This document shows, in pieces, positions 36,701 through 48,413 of a DNA stretch of 64,000 nt (position 1 is the first letter of the stretch; the number at the start of each line of letters is the position of its first letter). Position numbers and translations under genes: made by a program. Source of the DNA: Maylandia zebra (lineage: Eukaryota; Chordata; Actinopteri; Cichliformes; Cichlidae); contig NC_135182.1 of NCBI RefSeq assembly GCF_041146795.1, positions 6,279,509 through 6,343,508 on the forward strand, read 5' to 3'. Under the pieces are notes generated by a model. The model was not told the DNA's origin, searched no databases, and saw only the letters and a list, made by a program, of their open reading frames with translations.

Positions 36701-39700
36701 ACAGAACTCTGGAGTAAGCCTGTGTCCACAAAATCTGGACCATATAGTACATATGCCAAAGTGCCAGCAGTGCACTGACACTTTTAAAATGGGATTCCCC
36801 AATTGAAATACCTTTGGTTGTGCCTTGAGGGTAATTAATGCAACAACACTCTGGAAAATAGCTTGCAATTAACACCTATTGTTTTGAAGTGTCTAAATAA
36901 ATGCTTCTAGCAGTTTTAGCACACAGTAATAGGCTCTAGAGAGAAATCCATTAACATAATAACAGTGATACAGCTTTTTCCAATACAAATGTCTTTGTAA
37001 TCTGGGCTTGCCTTAGCTTGCCCTCATCAGGTTGTAGTGACTTCAGATTTGACTTTAGATTTAGTCAGATGACCGAATATACACGATAGTCCCATCATTG
37101 ATATGAACACGTTCAGCCTACAGTGAATGAAGAACAAAACACAATAAAGTTGTCGTGCATAGAGAAATAATTGGTCCTTGAAATGAAAGAATCATGTGTT
37201 AATTTAAAACAAACAAACAAACAAAGTAGTAGTGGTGCCGCAGCACATGTGGGAATGACTTGAATTAAAATCTTTTGCAAGAAACCTCAGGACAAAAAAT
37301 CCCTGCACACGATTGTTTATTAGAGCTGCTAATTCTAAGTAATAGGTCCCGTTTCTCAACCTATTTGAAAACTTACTTCATTTGATTAGTAATAACATAC
37401 TTAACCTCTGTCCACTAAAGTCCGGTAGCTTGTCTGCGGCAGGTATTTCTGCCCATATCCACCTCCAGCGTCTTAGACCTGCTGTGACCTCCAACTCTCT
37501 CTGCTGTCATTATCACTTCTTAATCCCGTTTCCCTTTTTAACCTTGTATCTGTTGCTCTCTGTCTCAGGATCAACGTGTCTTTGGAGGGCCAGTTTCTGC
37601 ATTACATCCACCGACACCAGTTCCTCGACTCTCCCGAGTGGGAGTCTCTTAGACCAAACGAGGAGGGAAAGTTCCAGGTACAGTGTCTTTATGCATGCTC
37701 AATCATCCAGGTAAGGAAATCCCAAAAATCTGATTCTGTTCACCTGAACTTGGCATTTTTTAGCGGGTGAAACGTTTCGTCATTCATCCAAGTGACTTCT
37801 TCAGTCTCATCTGACTGCAGGTTTCCCCAGCTGTACATTTGCATAATGACCAACACTAGCATCACTGACCAACAATGGGCTGTGAGGTCAGTTTCTTGAT
37901 GCTAATTGCCCAAATTGTCATGACCATTGATCAACAACCAAATACAGGACACTGATGCAGTTTCTGCTTAATTCTGTAAATCTCAGGCGTGGAAGTAAAA
38001 TCAACTTGAAAAGCTGTCACTGAATGAGCTTGAATGAGGAACCAGAAGTGGATATCAAGTTGTGTTTTTTGCCCTCCATCACACTCAGCATCTCACTGAT
38101 AAGCTGAACAGGGAAAAGCAGGGAAACATATCCTGTTGCATTTGATTGGTTCAGTTAAAGTAGAAACAAGGCCTCGAAATCTTGTTGGACGTTTGGGTGG
38201 TGCTTTAGTTTTAAGGGGCTTTCAGACAGGGAGGGTGTGCCATCTGATGAGGTAGTCTAATACAAGCAGAGGTGTATGGGCTGCTTTCATTATCATTTAA
38301 TTAGCAGTTTTTTTATTTATTTATTGTGTTTAAAATGTTACAAAACGGTAAAATATAATAAATGTCACCCTGAGGACATTATTTAATTAGATCAACAGTT
38401 TAAAACCAAAAGATATTTAATTTACAATTATATTTAAAAGTATCAGCAAATACACTGATCATTTTAAAACAATTATAATTGCACTTGTAATAAATAGTTA
38501 TATTTTACGAATTACATCTAGTAGCTTTTTTTTAACCTTCAAGGCTACATTACAAACCCAACTGTCAATGAATGAAGTAGAGTGGCAAGGGAGATCTTAT
38601 TCGCAGCTCTTCGGATACAGGAGCTTGGTGAGGAACTCTCAGTGTGACATTTTAACACAATTACCCATTTAGCAGGCTCAGAGTAGTCCATAAACTCAAT
38701 ATAATTCACAAAGTGACCTGCTGTGCAGGCAGTAGTTATTATAAGATAGTCAGTGTGACTTCTGATTTATGCATTAGACTTTGATAAATATTGGCTTGTT
38801 ATTTTGTTTAGTCTTTTAAAGCACAAGTCATAAGATCGGGGTGGCGCTGACCGAGGAACTCAGGAATACTCACATCCAACTTATCAATAATGAGTTAGCC
38901 ACAAATGAAGTGTACCTATTAATTATTCTACTTTAAATGTGACATTAAAATGTAGAAAATGTTCTGCAATAAACAACTGACTGAGACGATTAACTCCTAA
39001 AAAAATGAAGTCACAAAGCTACGGTGACTCTGAAAGATCAAACGCACTGCAACCGAAGAAAACGTTGTCAAATAGAAAACACTCCAAATGCAAAGGAAGC
39101 TGAATAAAAAAAGATGAATTAATCACAGCATAAGTGACAGAACAGGCTAACACTAAACGACTGATAGCAAAGATGTTTCCACAGTATTACTTCTCTTGTG
39201 TTTTGTATGCTTTGGTAGCGTTTTTCTGTTTGCTGGTGTTTTCTTAGGTTGCAGTGTGTTTGACCTCTCAGGCCACCAAACAAATCTGAAACACGTCCAT
39301 TTTCTTACAGACATCTATGCAACTGGACTCTCTTTGCAACTAGGTGTCGCCCCCTGATGGTCACTAAAAAGAATCGAGGTTTCAGGCACTTACACTTTTT
39401 CTTTCTTTCTTTCTTTCTTTCTTTCTTTACATTTATTTTACCTGGAAGCTTTGTCAGTATGCGGTGCTTTGGGAATGAGAATATGTCGGTGAGGCTATTG
39501 CTCCAGTGCTTGCAAGCAAAACCAGAGCCAGCTTCTAATGACGTTGTTCCATGCTGCTAATAGTGGTCAAATGTTCTAAAGTGCCTCTTTTATACACTGA
39601 TAGTATGGTGTGTCATTCATTCTGCCCAGGTGACCTTGACAGCAGAGGAAGATTCCCGTTACATCTCATGGCGTCGCCGCCGCCTCTACATGGTGATATC

Positions 39701-42700
39701 AAAGGATCGCTACATCGCCCGTCTCTTCTCTGTAATGCTGGGACACGACATTGCTGAAAAGCTCTACAACCTCAACAACAAGCTCTACATCAAAAGTGGC
39801 GTGTTGTTGGACATCCGCCTGCCAAGCCTCTACCACGTGCTGGCTCCTGCCTCGCAGGGCAGTGAGGGTGGCAGCGGTAGTGATGGAGGCCCTGCCAGGG
39901 AGCAACAAACTGAACAGCAGTGCCAAGACCCAGAGCTCACCTACCAGATGCCTGACAGATCTAAACCTCAGCCTCTCCAGCCCAAACCTCAGGGACCAAT
40001 GAAGACAGCCGTGGAAGAACCCTTGCATGACCCTTATCACCCTTCCTGGGCGTCTGACCCGGAGCTGCCCATTGGTGAGGACTCCACCAGCCTAGTCCTG
40101 GAGGACTTTGCTGATGTGGCGGGCTCCTTAACGGATTATGGCAGTGAGAGGGAATATTTGAGGTAGAGAGGGAGGGTGCTGGAGCTAACACACGGGGGCA
40201 CCACTTAAGCTACATGTAAGTACCGCACCTGGGCGAAGGGTTGCATGGGGTGGTGTGTGTGCATGGAAGGCTTGTGGTACACATTTGTTACTAACCCGGC
40301 TTTGTGTTGCAATATAATCATATTAATCATTATAATGATAATGACTGATATGATAATTAATATAATCATTATTTTATTCAACATTAGTGGACCTATTACT
40401 CTTACTCCTCATTTTTGTCATATATATGTTGGTAGATGGCGGATGCTCTTATTAAACAAGTCTCAAATGAGAAAGTCATCAAGTAATCCTTGTGAGTCAA
40501 AAGTTGAGGGCAAGAAGTTTTACCCATCGTGGATCTTTATGATGTCAAAGAGAGAACATATTCATAATATGGTTATCGTAGTCCCACCCATGTGCTGTTT
40601 AAACCTTCTGTTTGTGAGGAGTAGCCAGTCAGGCACTAAAACAACTTGTTTCAGAGCGTGGATGAACTGAGGGGCTGCACAAAGGCCCAGTGAAAGATAC
40701 AAGGATACAGATGTGTTTGGATTTTTGTAGGGTCTTTACCTTTCAAGATAAAGCACCTTGAGATGACTGCTGTTGTGATTTGGTTCCATATAAAAATAAA
40801 ACTGAACTCAATTCTAAAGTTTATATCCAGGCATCATGGGCATGGTAATTTTGGGCTTGATTTTTTTTTTCCAGAGTGGAATGATTGTACAGCACACGTC
40901 TTTAATGACAATCAAAAACAAGAATTGGGTGCACAACTTTGAATTTTGGATACATACAACCCATTGACAAGCTTCTGGCACAGTTCTGGTTGGGTATTTG
41001 ACCACCTTTCTGGCTGATTTTAAATTGCTTAATATCCTGGCATGGATCTGACCATTAAGCATGAGGTTGAGGTTGAAATCCATTCCAGAATCTTAATGTT
41101 AGCCTGATTTATCCCTTCCAAGTTGAAGTTGAAGAATCTGGAGATACTCTTCCTTGTTTATTATTTCACATGATGGTCCAACCATCTTGGTTGACAGTTG
41201 GTAAAGTGTCTTTAGGTCTGAAAACCTTGCGACTCCTGTAAACATACCTCGTCATTGTGGAAAAATAGTTTAATCTTTGTCTCGTCTGAACAAAAAACTT
41301 TGGCTTGTTTATGTGAGAAGCTGCAAATTTCAGTCAAGCTCATTTTGGAGCAAGGCTTCTTTTTGGTCATGACCCTGACCCTGAGATGAGAGGAAGTTGG
41401 TTAACAGTTTGCAGTTTACTTCCAGAGCTTGGCAACATGATGACACATTGAATAAATGGTCTGGTTCTTATATATTGCTTCCACTTTCACTTGAGCACTC
41501 AAAGTGCTCTGTAACTTGAAAAAGGGGAACAGCTTGTACTTTGGTACTGTTCTTTGAACTGATGATCCTGGAATCTGCAGTTGTTTAGAAATTGCTCCAT
41601 TAAGTTTCTGGAATGGCTTTCCCAAAGCCTTGACCTCAACTTTTGAAATTTGTTGAATACACTTAAAAACTGGGTCTGTGCCAAGACACCAACCAATTTC
41701 AATGAACTCTACCAAGTCTGACAAGAAGAGTGGTCACATATCCACATAGTTATATGTGAGAAGCTTATTGATGGCTACCAAAAGCATCTGGTTGAGATTA
41801 AACTTTTAACATTTAACCAAACATTAGTAAACGGTGCATGTATACTTTTAACCATGTGTTGATTAGAGAAAAAACAAAAAACAATCCATCCAATTCTTGT
41901 TTTGTAAAGACATTAAAGAGCTATTCTACCCTGGAAAAATAACAGTTCACATCTGCCTCGACATCAAGCCCATGTTGAGTGTATGTAAACTTCTGACCAC
42001 AACTATAAATATGAATTATTTTGATGTGTAAACAAGGAAAATCTACTCTAGTAGAGTCTCAGAATAAAAATATGAGTCCATTTGAGTGTTTGTTTTGGTT
42101 GTACATTCATTTTAAGTATTTCCATTTTCACTGCATTTAACAAGAATTAGTGTGGTTTTAATTTTACCTTATTTACATTACGACAGATCAACAGCTCAAA
42201 TGACCCAAAAACACATTCAAAGGTTAATTATATAAAATCTGACAAGTCTCAGCCATCCAATATTCTGCCTAGATGTTCATGGATTAATAACAATAAATTA
42301 TAATATTATTGTTAATAATTATATATTATATATTAATTATATATAATTATATTATTAACACACTGAAGGGAAGGGAATAATAAATACTTTTACTTTGAAA
42401 GTGCATAAAAGTTTTACATGTAAAGTTATACATATATGACTTTGTATTACATATGTATTCTTTTGTGTTAAAGTACATATGTGAAAAGTATGTGTGTGTA
42501 TATATGACCTAAGAATATCCTAAAAAGAAAATCACATTTATGAGGTTCAAAGTTCATTTTTTGACCTCAGAAACAGGAGCTTGGAAATTCAAGTGAAGGT
42601 GTTTCTACTTAAACATAAAAAATCAAATCAAAGGTCTGTAATTCCTTGACAACTGGACACGTTTTTCTATTATTAAATAGATACATGTGCATTATTAGCA

Positions 42701-45700
42701 AATGTGCTAAGATTAGGTCAAATTGAAGGCTTATCAATTAGAAAAAAAAATTAAATTACAGCTAGCACACAGTTAATAGTTTGGATCGCTTAATTTAGCC
42801 AACATTTGTTCAATGCACCATCACATCATCCAGCACTAGCGAAACAGGTGATTTAAAAGGTCATTTTGCTCTAAAGTTGACTCTTTTCCCCTTATTTCAT
42901 TTATCTTGAGAGGAATTCTTTTGCATTTAAAAGTATTCAACATATACAATAAATCTGACTAATCATTGCACTTGTATTTTTTTTGTTAAAAACTTTCTAA
43001 CTAGTTCATGCTCATGGTAGATTGCCATTAAATGGTGGCTGGAATTCTTTTCTGCTGGCCTCCTCCCATGCTTTAAAATCAGAACTCCCTCCCTGCCAGC
43101 TGCTATGCATTAGTGTGCTTTGGCCACACAGCTCACATGCTTAGTTATGTCTGGCACAGTTAGCAGAGTTAAACTTGTTCTCTGTAAATAGTGAAAACAC
43201 TTTAACAAATGAACATAGAGTGGGCCCACTGTGGTTGTAGACAGTCGATCGGGCCTTGTGTGTGGGTGTATTTTCCGTGTGTGTGTGTGTCTGTGGGGAA
43301 TTGTTTCTTTACTTTCTCATCTGTCTCATTACATGATGATGAGGCTTTGTTGAGGTTGGGCAGGCACCAGCTGTGTCCTTATCTGACGAGGATTAGAGCT
43401 TGTAAATTTAGGGGATGTTCAGAAAATTCCGTGCCATGCTATTAATCCAGTGTCCCCACCCTTTGGCTTTCTGTCTGCTTATCTGTTCACCCCTCCCCTC
43501 CATCTCTGTCTGCCCTGCCCAATCACAGGTGGAGGATCACGTTTCACAGCTGGACAGTGGAGTCAGTGTCAGGCTTGGGTTGCACAGCAGCTGTGAAGCA
43601 GCAGGTCAAATCTGTCATAGCTGCAGCATACCTCTCAGTTCAGATTGGAGTCAATGACTTCAAAGCGGGTTGGACAAGCAATCATATGCTCACAAAATTT
43701 CAAAAATCAGGACACTACAAGGAAAGAAATCCTCTTCTTGCACACAAATGTATCATAGTCATCGCATCTGTGGGTCTGTGTGTGAGTGGATGAGCAACCG
43801 TAAACTGAAATGGAACTGAAGAAAAACATAAGCCGTTTGCTCCTCTGAATCACAGCAGGCAGTGACCAGCATTCAACATTCACATTCATGACATTAATAA
43901 TATGAACACAGAACAAGTATACTGCAGATATTTGCCGTGTAGTGTCTGGCTATTTACAGGCAAGCACAGTAGTTTCTTGAGAGTGTAAATGCTAAAATCC
44001 ACTCAAGTATTCAAGAGGGAAAAGGGTCAACAACCTTTTGAACAGGGGTCTCGAACTCCAGACCTCAAGGGCCGGTGTCCTGCAGGTTTTAGATGTGCCC
44101 TTGATCCAACACAGCTGATTCAAAAGGCTAAATTATCTCCTCAACATGTCTTGAAGTTCTTCAGAGGCCTGGTAATGAACTAATCATTTGATTCAGGTCT
44201 GTTGACCCAGGGTGAGATCTAAAACCTGCAGGACACTGGCCCTCGAGGCCTGGAGTTGCCCAGCCCTGCTTTTGAACCTAGACAAATGGAAAGGTTTAAT
44301 GCATGCCCATTATTTTGTTTTATAACCTACATGATAAGGGCATCAAGGCAGCTAGTGCAGTGACCATAGGGTGCACATAGTCAATTCTATATAGTTAAGT
44401 TAATTAGCATTTAATGAAATTATGACCAACCTAGGGAATCTCAGTTTGGTTCTTCTGGTATTATTTTCACCCGTGACTCCTTGCAGCAGTTTTGGGGAAC
44501 TCCAGGCCTCAAGGGCCGATGTCCCTGCAGGTTTCAGATCTCACCCTGGGTCACATGATTAGTTCATTACCAGGCTTCTCGAAGTAATTTAGCCATTTAG
44601 ATCAGCTGTGTTGGATCAAGGACACATCTAAAACCTGCAGGACACCGGCCCTTGAGGCCTGGAGTTCCCCGCCCCTGACTTAGTGCCACAGTGTCTCTTT
44701 GTACTGCAAAACTGTAGCGCTAGATTGGACATCCTTGGGTATCACAGAAAAGAAATACTTGGGGCAATCAAATATTGACAATTTTTCTTGCAATTAATGA
44801 GAAAATTTAAAATATAAATTGGAGGCGGGTAAGAGTCAGTGACAAGGAAGCTGTTGAACCTATAAAAAGAAGGGGGGGTTACTTCAATGAATGTGTCATC
44901 CTTGATAATCCTTGAAAAACTGCACCGGCTGCATTTAACAAAATAAATAAATCATGGCCAGGACCCAGCACAGAGGTGCCCACCTTGTCTGGACGAAGTT
45001 AAACTTAGAAATATGTTCTCATATCCTACAAGTAACAAACTGCTGACTATCAGTAAAACTCCAGTTTAAATGAGTGTTTCCTGAGGACACTATACAAGGA
45101 ACTACAAAGGTAGCTTTGAGTATTTTGGCACACACTGAGACAGATTTCATCTCATCTGTGCAAGAACTGTTACATCTGTGTGGCTTACATCAAAACGAAG
45201 GCCAAAGGTGACAATTGGTGGGTGTTATTGCCTTTAGAGTTTTATGACAGAAAAGCTTCCTAACAGCTGGTTAACATCATGAAAAGGCCCTAGTGGTTTT
45301 GGTGCCTAAATCTAACCACAAATTAACTGAGAAAAAAAAAAGCCAACCACGTCTAAAATAGAAATAAGACCAACATTTAGTTTCACCAAGGAAACAACAC
45401 TGCTGCAAAAATCTAGTGCTTGTCAAGGGATCCACTACAACCAAATGCACTCTGTCTACTAGTAAGGCTTTTTTGGCAGACATCCCTTAAACTTCTCTCA
45501 GCAGCCAGTTGGTATCCAAGAACATCATGCCACGTGTGATCCTGTTACAAGAGTATCTCTAGTTTGCTACTTATTACTGTTTCACTTTATAGGAGCGCAA
45601 CATGTTTTCGTCATCTGTAATGCAATTAGGAAATTGGTGTGGACACGAGTTTGCTGCAAGATCGCATCCATCTTAACTTAATGGAACTAAATTTAAGCTT

Positions 45701-45794
45701 TGATGTTGGCTTTGCAGGAGGTGATGGGAATCTACCACCTCGATTCCAGAGGGTCAGAGCGCCGCTGGCTCCCACTGAAACCCCTAAACTGTGA
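33730..45794 (+). CDS. popdc2: Popeye domain-containing protein 2
   Basis: POPDC2 is a three-pass membrane protein of heart and muscle that binds cAMP and modulates TREK-1 and pacemaking. Preferred exons: 33730-34223, 37569-37677, 39630-40074 and 45718-45794 (374 residues; human 364). The start MSADNSS resembles human MSANSS and offers an N-glycosylation site at N5. Membrane helices lie near residues 33-97. The Popeye domain includes TYAVEGKTPIDRLSFLLSG and the phosphate-binding cassette FLDSPEWES (D185), followed by FQVTLTAEE and DIRLPSLYHVL. The last exon was chosen because, in phase 1, it ends RAPLAPTETPKL, close to the human end APLAPTHTPEL. If the donor at 40075 is not used, exon 3 reads through to a stop at 40164-40166, giving 379 residues ending EREYLR. 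A further candidate exon at about 43531-43608 (DHVSQLDSGVS) fits downstream but lacks a good phase-0 donor upstream. Introns are large and repeat-rich. Confidence 0.93.
35977..36001. repeat. Poly(C) run of 25 bases
   Basis: A long homopolymer in popdc2 intron 1. Exact length is prone to sequencing error. Confidence 0.95.
37690..37990 (-). mobile_element. Penelope-like retroelement fragment (UTR part)
   Basis: It begins about 13 bp after popdc2 exon 2 (TATGCATGCTCAATCATCCA) and contains GGTGAAACGTTTCGTCATTC followed by ATCCAAGTGACTTCTTCAGT, a motif common in fish Penelope-like elements. Read on the minus strand it is GAAGTCACTTGGATGAATGA followed by CGAAACG. No reverse-transcriptase part is present. 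The class is assigned from memory of this motif. Confidence 0.5.
39396..39428. repeat. (TTTC)n microsatellite
   Basis: About eight TTTC units in popdc2 intron 2. Confidence 0.9.
40740..40815 (+). repeat. L2-type LINE/SINE 3' tail
   Basis: AAGCACCTTGAGATGACTGC, then TGTTGTGATTTGG...CATATAAAAATAAAACTGAA, is the fish L2 3' end in plus orientation, here 5'-truncated and diverged. It may supply an AATAAA downstream of the long exon-3 form of popdc2. Confidence 0.6.
40816..42003 (-). mobile_element. Old Tc1-like transposon, minus orientation, many stops
   Basis: On the minus strand, a start-side segment reads like the Tc1 helix-turn-helix (FQKLNGAISKQLQIPGSSVQ, about 41550-41640). Further on, FCSDETKIK (about 41270-41300) is the first catalytic-Asp motif. 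The right edge GTCAGAAGTTTACATACAC (minus strand, near 42000) resembles salmonid-type Tc1 terminal repeats, and the left edge near 40820 has AGTTTATATCCA. Frames are broken throughout, so it is a fossil. It lies in popdc2 intron 3. Confidence 0.7.
44035..44276 (+). mobile_element. hAT-type MITE with perfect 8-bp target duplication
   Basis: The element spans 44043-44268 (226 bp), starts CAGGGGTCTCGAACTCCAG and ends with the inverted TGGAGTTGCCCAGCCCTG. It is flanked by CTTTTGAA on both sides (44035-44042 and 44269-44276). An 8-bp duplication with CAGGG ends is the hAT signature. No coding capacity. Inside popdc2 intron 3. Confidence 0.88.
44277..44486 (+). repeat. Segment duplicated at about 46400-46590
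   Basis: GTGACCATAGGGTGCACATA...ATTAGCATTTAATG...GGTATTATTTTC matches, with divergence, GCCACAGTACACGGTGCACA...ATTAGCATGTAATG...CGTATTATTTTGC at 46440-46585. It is a dispersed repeat of unknown class. Confidence 0.65.
44487..44677 (-). mobile_element. Second copy of the hAT MITE, inverted and older
   Basis: Runs in the opposite direction to 44043-44268: its left part (GGGGAACTCCAGGCCTCAAG) matches the reverse complement of the first copy's right end. It ends GGAGTTCCCCGCCCCTG. Flanks ACTCCTTG/ACTTAGTG hardly match, so the target duplication is lost or the ends are altered. Confidence 0.75.
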
Positions 45795-48413
45795 GACGTC
45801 TCTCCTGGAAACACTACTATACCATCTCCTCCTCTTTCTCTGTTCCTGTTCTTCAGTCCAGAGTATGAAGAATATAAATTCTTAACATTTAACTATTTGA
45901 ATTAAAATTTAAGTCATACAACAAACCTTACTGACATCTTTTAACAGTTTGACATATTATTTAGGAGTGTTAACATTTTCCTTGTTACCATTTAGTCTTT
46001 AGGCCTTTAGGCCATGCTATCCCAAAATACAGTGACCCTGAGAGCGTAAATGACCTACAACCTAAGACAACACTGGCAAGCACAAAAATGCTGCAAAAAG
46101 CCAAAACAAAACACAGAAGTTGAATAAAACATGAAGGAAGTGAATAAAACTCAACAGATATTAAAGTAGAAAAAAACAAAATCTCACAACATAAGTGTTT
46201 TTTGGGAGACAATAATTTGTGAAAGTGACAGAAACCTAAACATGAAGGATTGCACTGAGACTCGTTTAAAAGAAGCGGAAAATTTATTTGTGTTGTGAGG
46301 GAGAAAAGTTGGAAGGTAATGTGTTTTAATCGCATGCTTCATACAGTACTGTAGATACATGTTTGCTACTAGCCATAGTAGCAGAAGTCAGGTTCAGTGT
46401 GCGCCGGTTATTTTGTTGTAGAATTTTGCAGTGATCCTACGGCCACAGTACACGGTGCACATGGTCAATTGTGTGTGTGAAACAGCCAAAATTATGCTTC
46501 ACAATTAATATTTTTATGCTAATTAGCATGTAATGCAATTATAGCTAAGCTAGTGAATCTCAATTTGGGCCTTCTCGTATTATTTTGCTTGCGATGTTAC
46601 TGACCCCATTGAAAAATGTTTCAGTGGTAAATCTCTTCAGCAAACAAAAACTTATTTCTGTTGTGAGGGAGAAAATGATCCAGGTAATGTGTGTTTTAAT
46701 TGCATGATTCATGTAATACTGTAGCGACATGTTTGCTATTAGCCGTTGACTGTTAGCTTGGCACTTTTGCAGCTATTCTGTCACTTTAATGTCTTCCAAA
46801 AAACAGTATTTTGTGAGGGTATTTTTTGTTGTTGTTTTGGTAAGCTTTTGCAGTGTTTTTCCACTTTATTTTTTTCTGTTTTGCTAATGCTAATTAGCGC
46901 TTCCATTGTGTTCTTTTGTGCTTTTGCTACATTTTTCCATTTGCTGGTGTTTTCTTCAGTTGCAGTGTATCTGATCTTTCATGGCCTCTCTACCACGAGT
47001 CTGAAATCTGCCTTTAACATTTTAAATACAATAGACTATAAAATCACATGTTTAACAAATTAAAAGACTCAGAGAAAGATCTCTCCAGCAGACATGCTAT
47101 CTTGCTGATATTTTATCAACATGTCCTCATCTATGAATTAGGCCCCAAATAAAATCATATTTACACTATCATATTGATTGGCACTGTAGAACTGAGGACA
47201 GGCAGCCTTCACTTTGTTACCTACCAGCACATTTAATGTCTAAAATGTCATTTCATATTATGTGACTAAATTTGCTTACATTTCAGATTGGAACTGTTTT
47301 TTATTCAGATTTGATTTTCACGTGATTTAATGTTACATTTCACTTTGGAAATTTGCTTCACAAATAAATAATAATTATTTTAATGAATGTTGATGTAATG
47401 TAGGAGGGTTGCTGCACATTTTCTGGGTCTGATTTTAAATAGCTTTGACAATACATGATTTAAGTTATGAAACAGCTTAACATTGGCAGATGTACATTAC
47501 AATCAAATCTTCCTTCAAGCTCTGGAAAGCATTTGGCTTTGTATCCTTGATCTTTTCAGACCTGTCTGGAACATTTTACCTGCCAACTGGTTCTGTTGTC
47601 TTCTACCATTTCACTGCAATGTTTTGATGTGTCATGTTTAGATTAGTGATCAGATTACCAAATTCATCCTTTTACATGCTCTCTGGTGGATATATATTAG
47701 AAGCCTGATTTTTTAAAAATGTTTTTAAACATTGGTGTGTTTAATACACAGGCATAATGTGAATCACGGTATTTGTGTGTTATTGAATTCAAAAGACGAG
47801 TGATGAGACTAAAATGAAGTCTAAGTATTTAGAAAACATTCTTTCATGGGGCCAAGATTTCTCCAGATGATTTAAGTTGTTTATTTTCTGACTGTTAGCT
47901 TCCTGTCATATCTGTCCCAACCGCACTATGTAGCACTGTGATGATGCTCAAAATGATTTATGTTCCACCCCCAAAAAGTCAAAGTACACACAGATTCACC
48001 TCAGTGCAAAAGGACAAATCCTGAAATCAGGAGAAAAGAAAGACATGGTTAAGAGTTTGTTGCTGCATTTAATGCTAAAAGAACAAAAAACAAGGGTTTA
48101 GGATGTGAAACTAGACTGTTTGGTTTCATTAACACTTCAACGCTTTAGTGAGTATAGGCAAAAAAGAAAGATAATTATAATATTAATAATATTGTACCAG
48201 AAATACTGATAATGTAAATAACCTTTTTCCCCCCAGTTTTAGTCATGATGTTAGAAAATATAAGGCTCAGCCCCCTGAGGTTGAACTCCAATGATATTTT
48301 CTCAAAATTAAACAAGGTATAAAAATGTGAAACCATCTCTGTGTTAGTATCTTCATAGGTCAGATTGCTGCACACTATGCACTTTTCAATTGTTGTCGAG
48401 GAGATCATTCTCT
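45795..48413. other. Convergent spacer between popdc2 and pla1a
   Basis: It is occupied mainly by members of one or two unknown dispersed repeats. One segment occurs at 46280-46385 and again at 46645-46745 (GTTGTGAGGGAGAAAA...ACATGTTTGCTA). Another occurs at 46000-46110 (minus) and 46920-47010 (plus), with a further copy at 39190-39290. No exon or RNA gene was seen. Confidence 0.55.

Noticed and set aside
42290-42360. A/T palindrome-rich stretch
   Set aside because: Simple TA-rich sequence gives many chance inverted repeats; no boundary or function is supported.
43531-43608. Possible additional popdc2 exon (VEDHVSQLDSGVS...)
   Set aside because: A good acceptor and a donor exist, but exon 3 offers no convincing phase-0 donor. 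I mention it under popdc2 but do not place it in the model.
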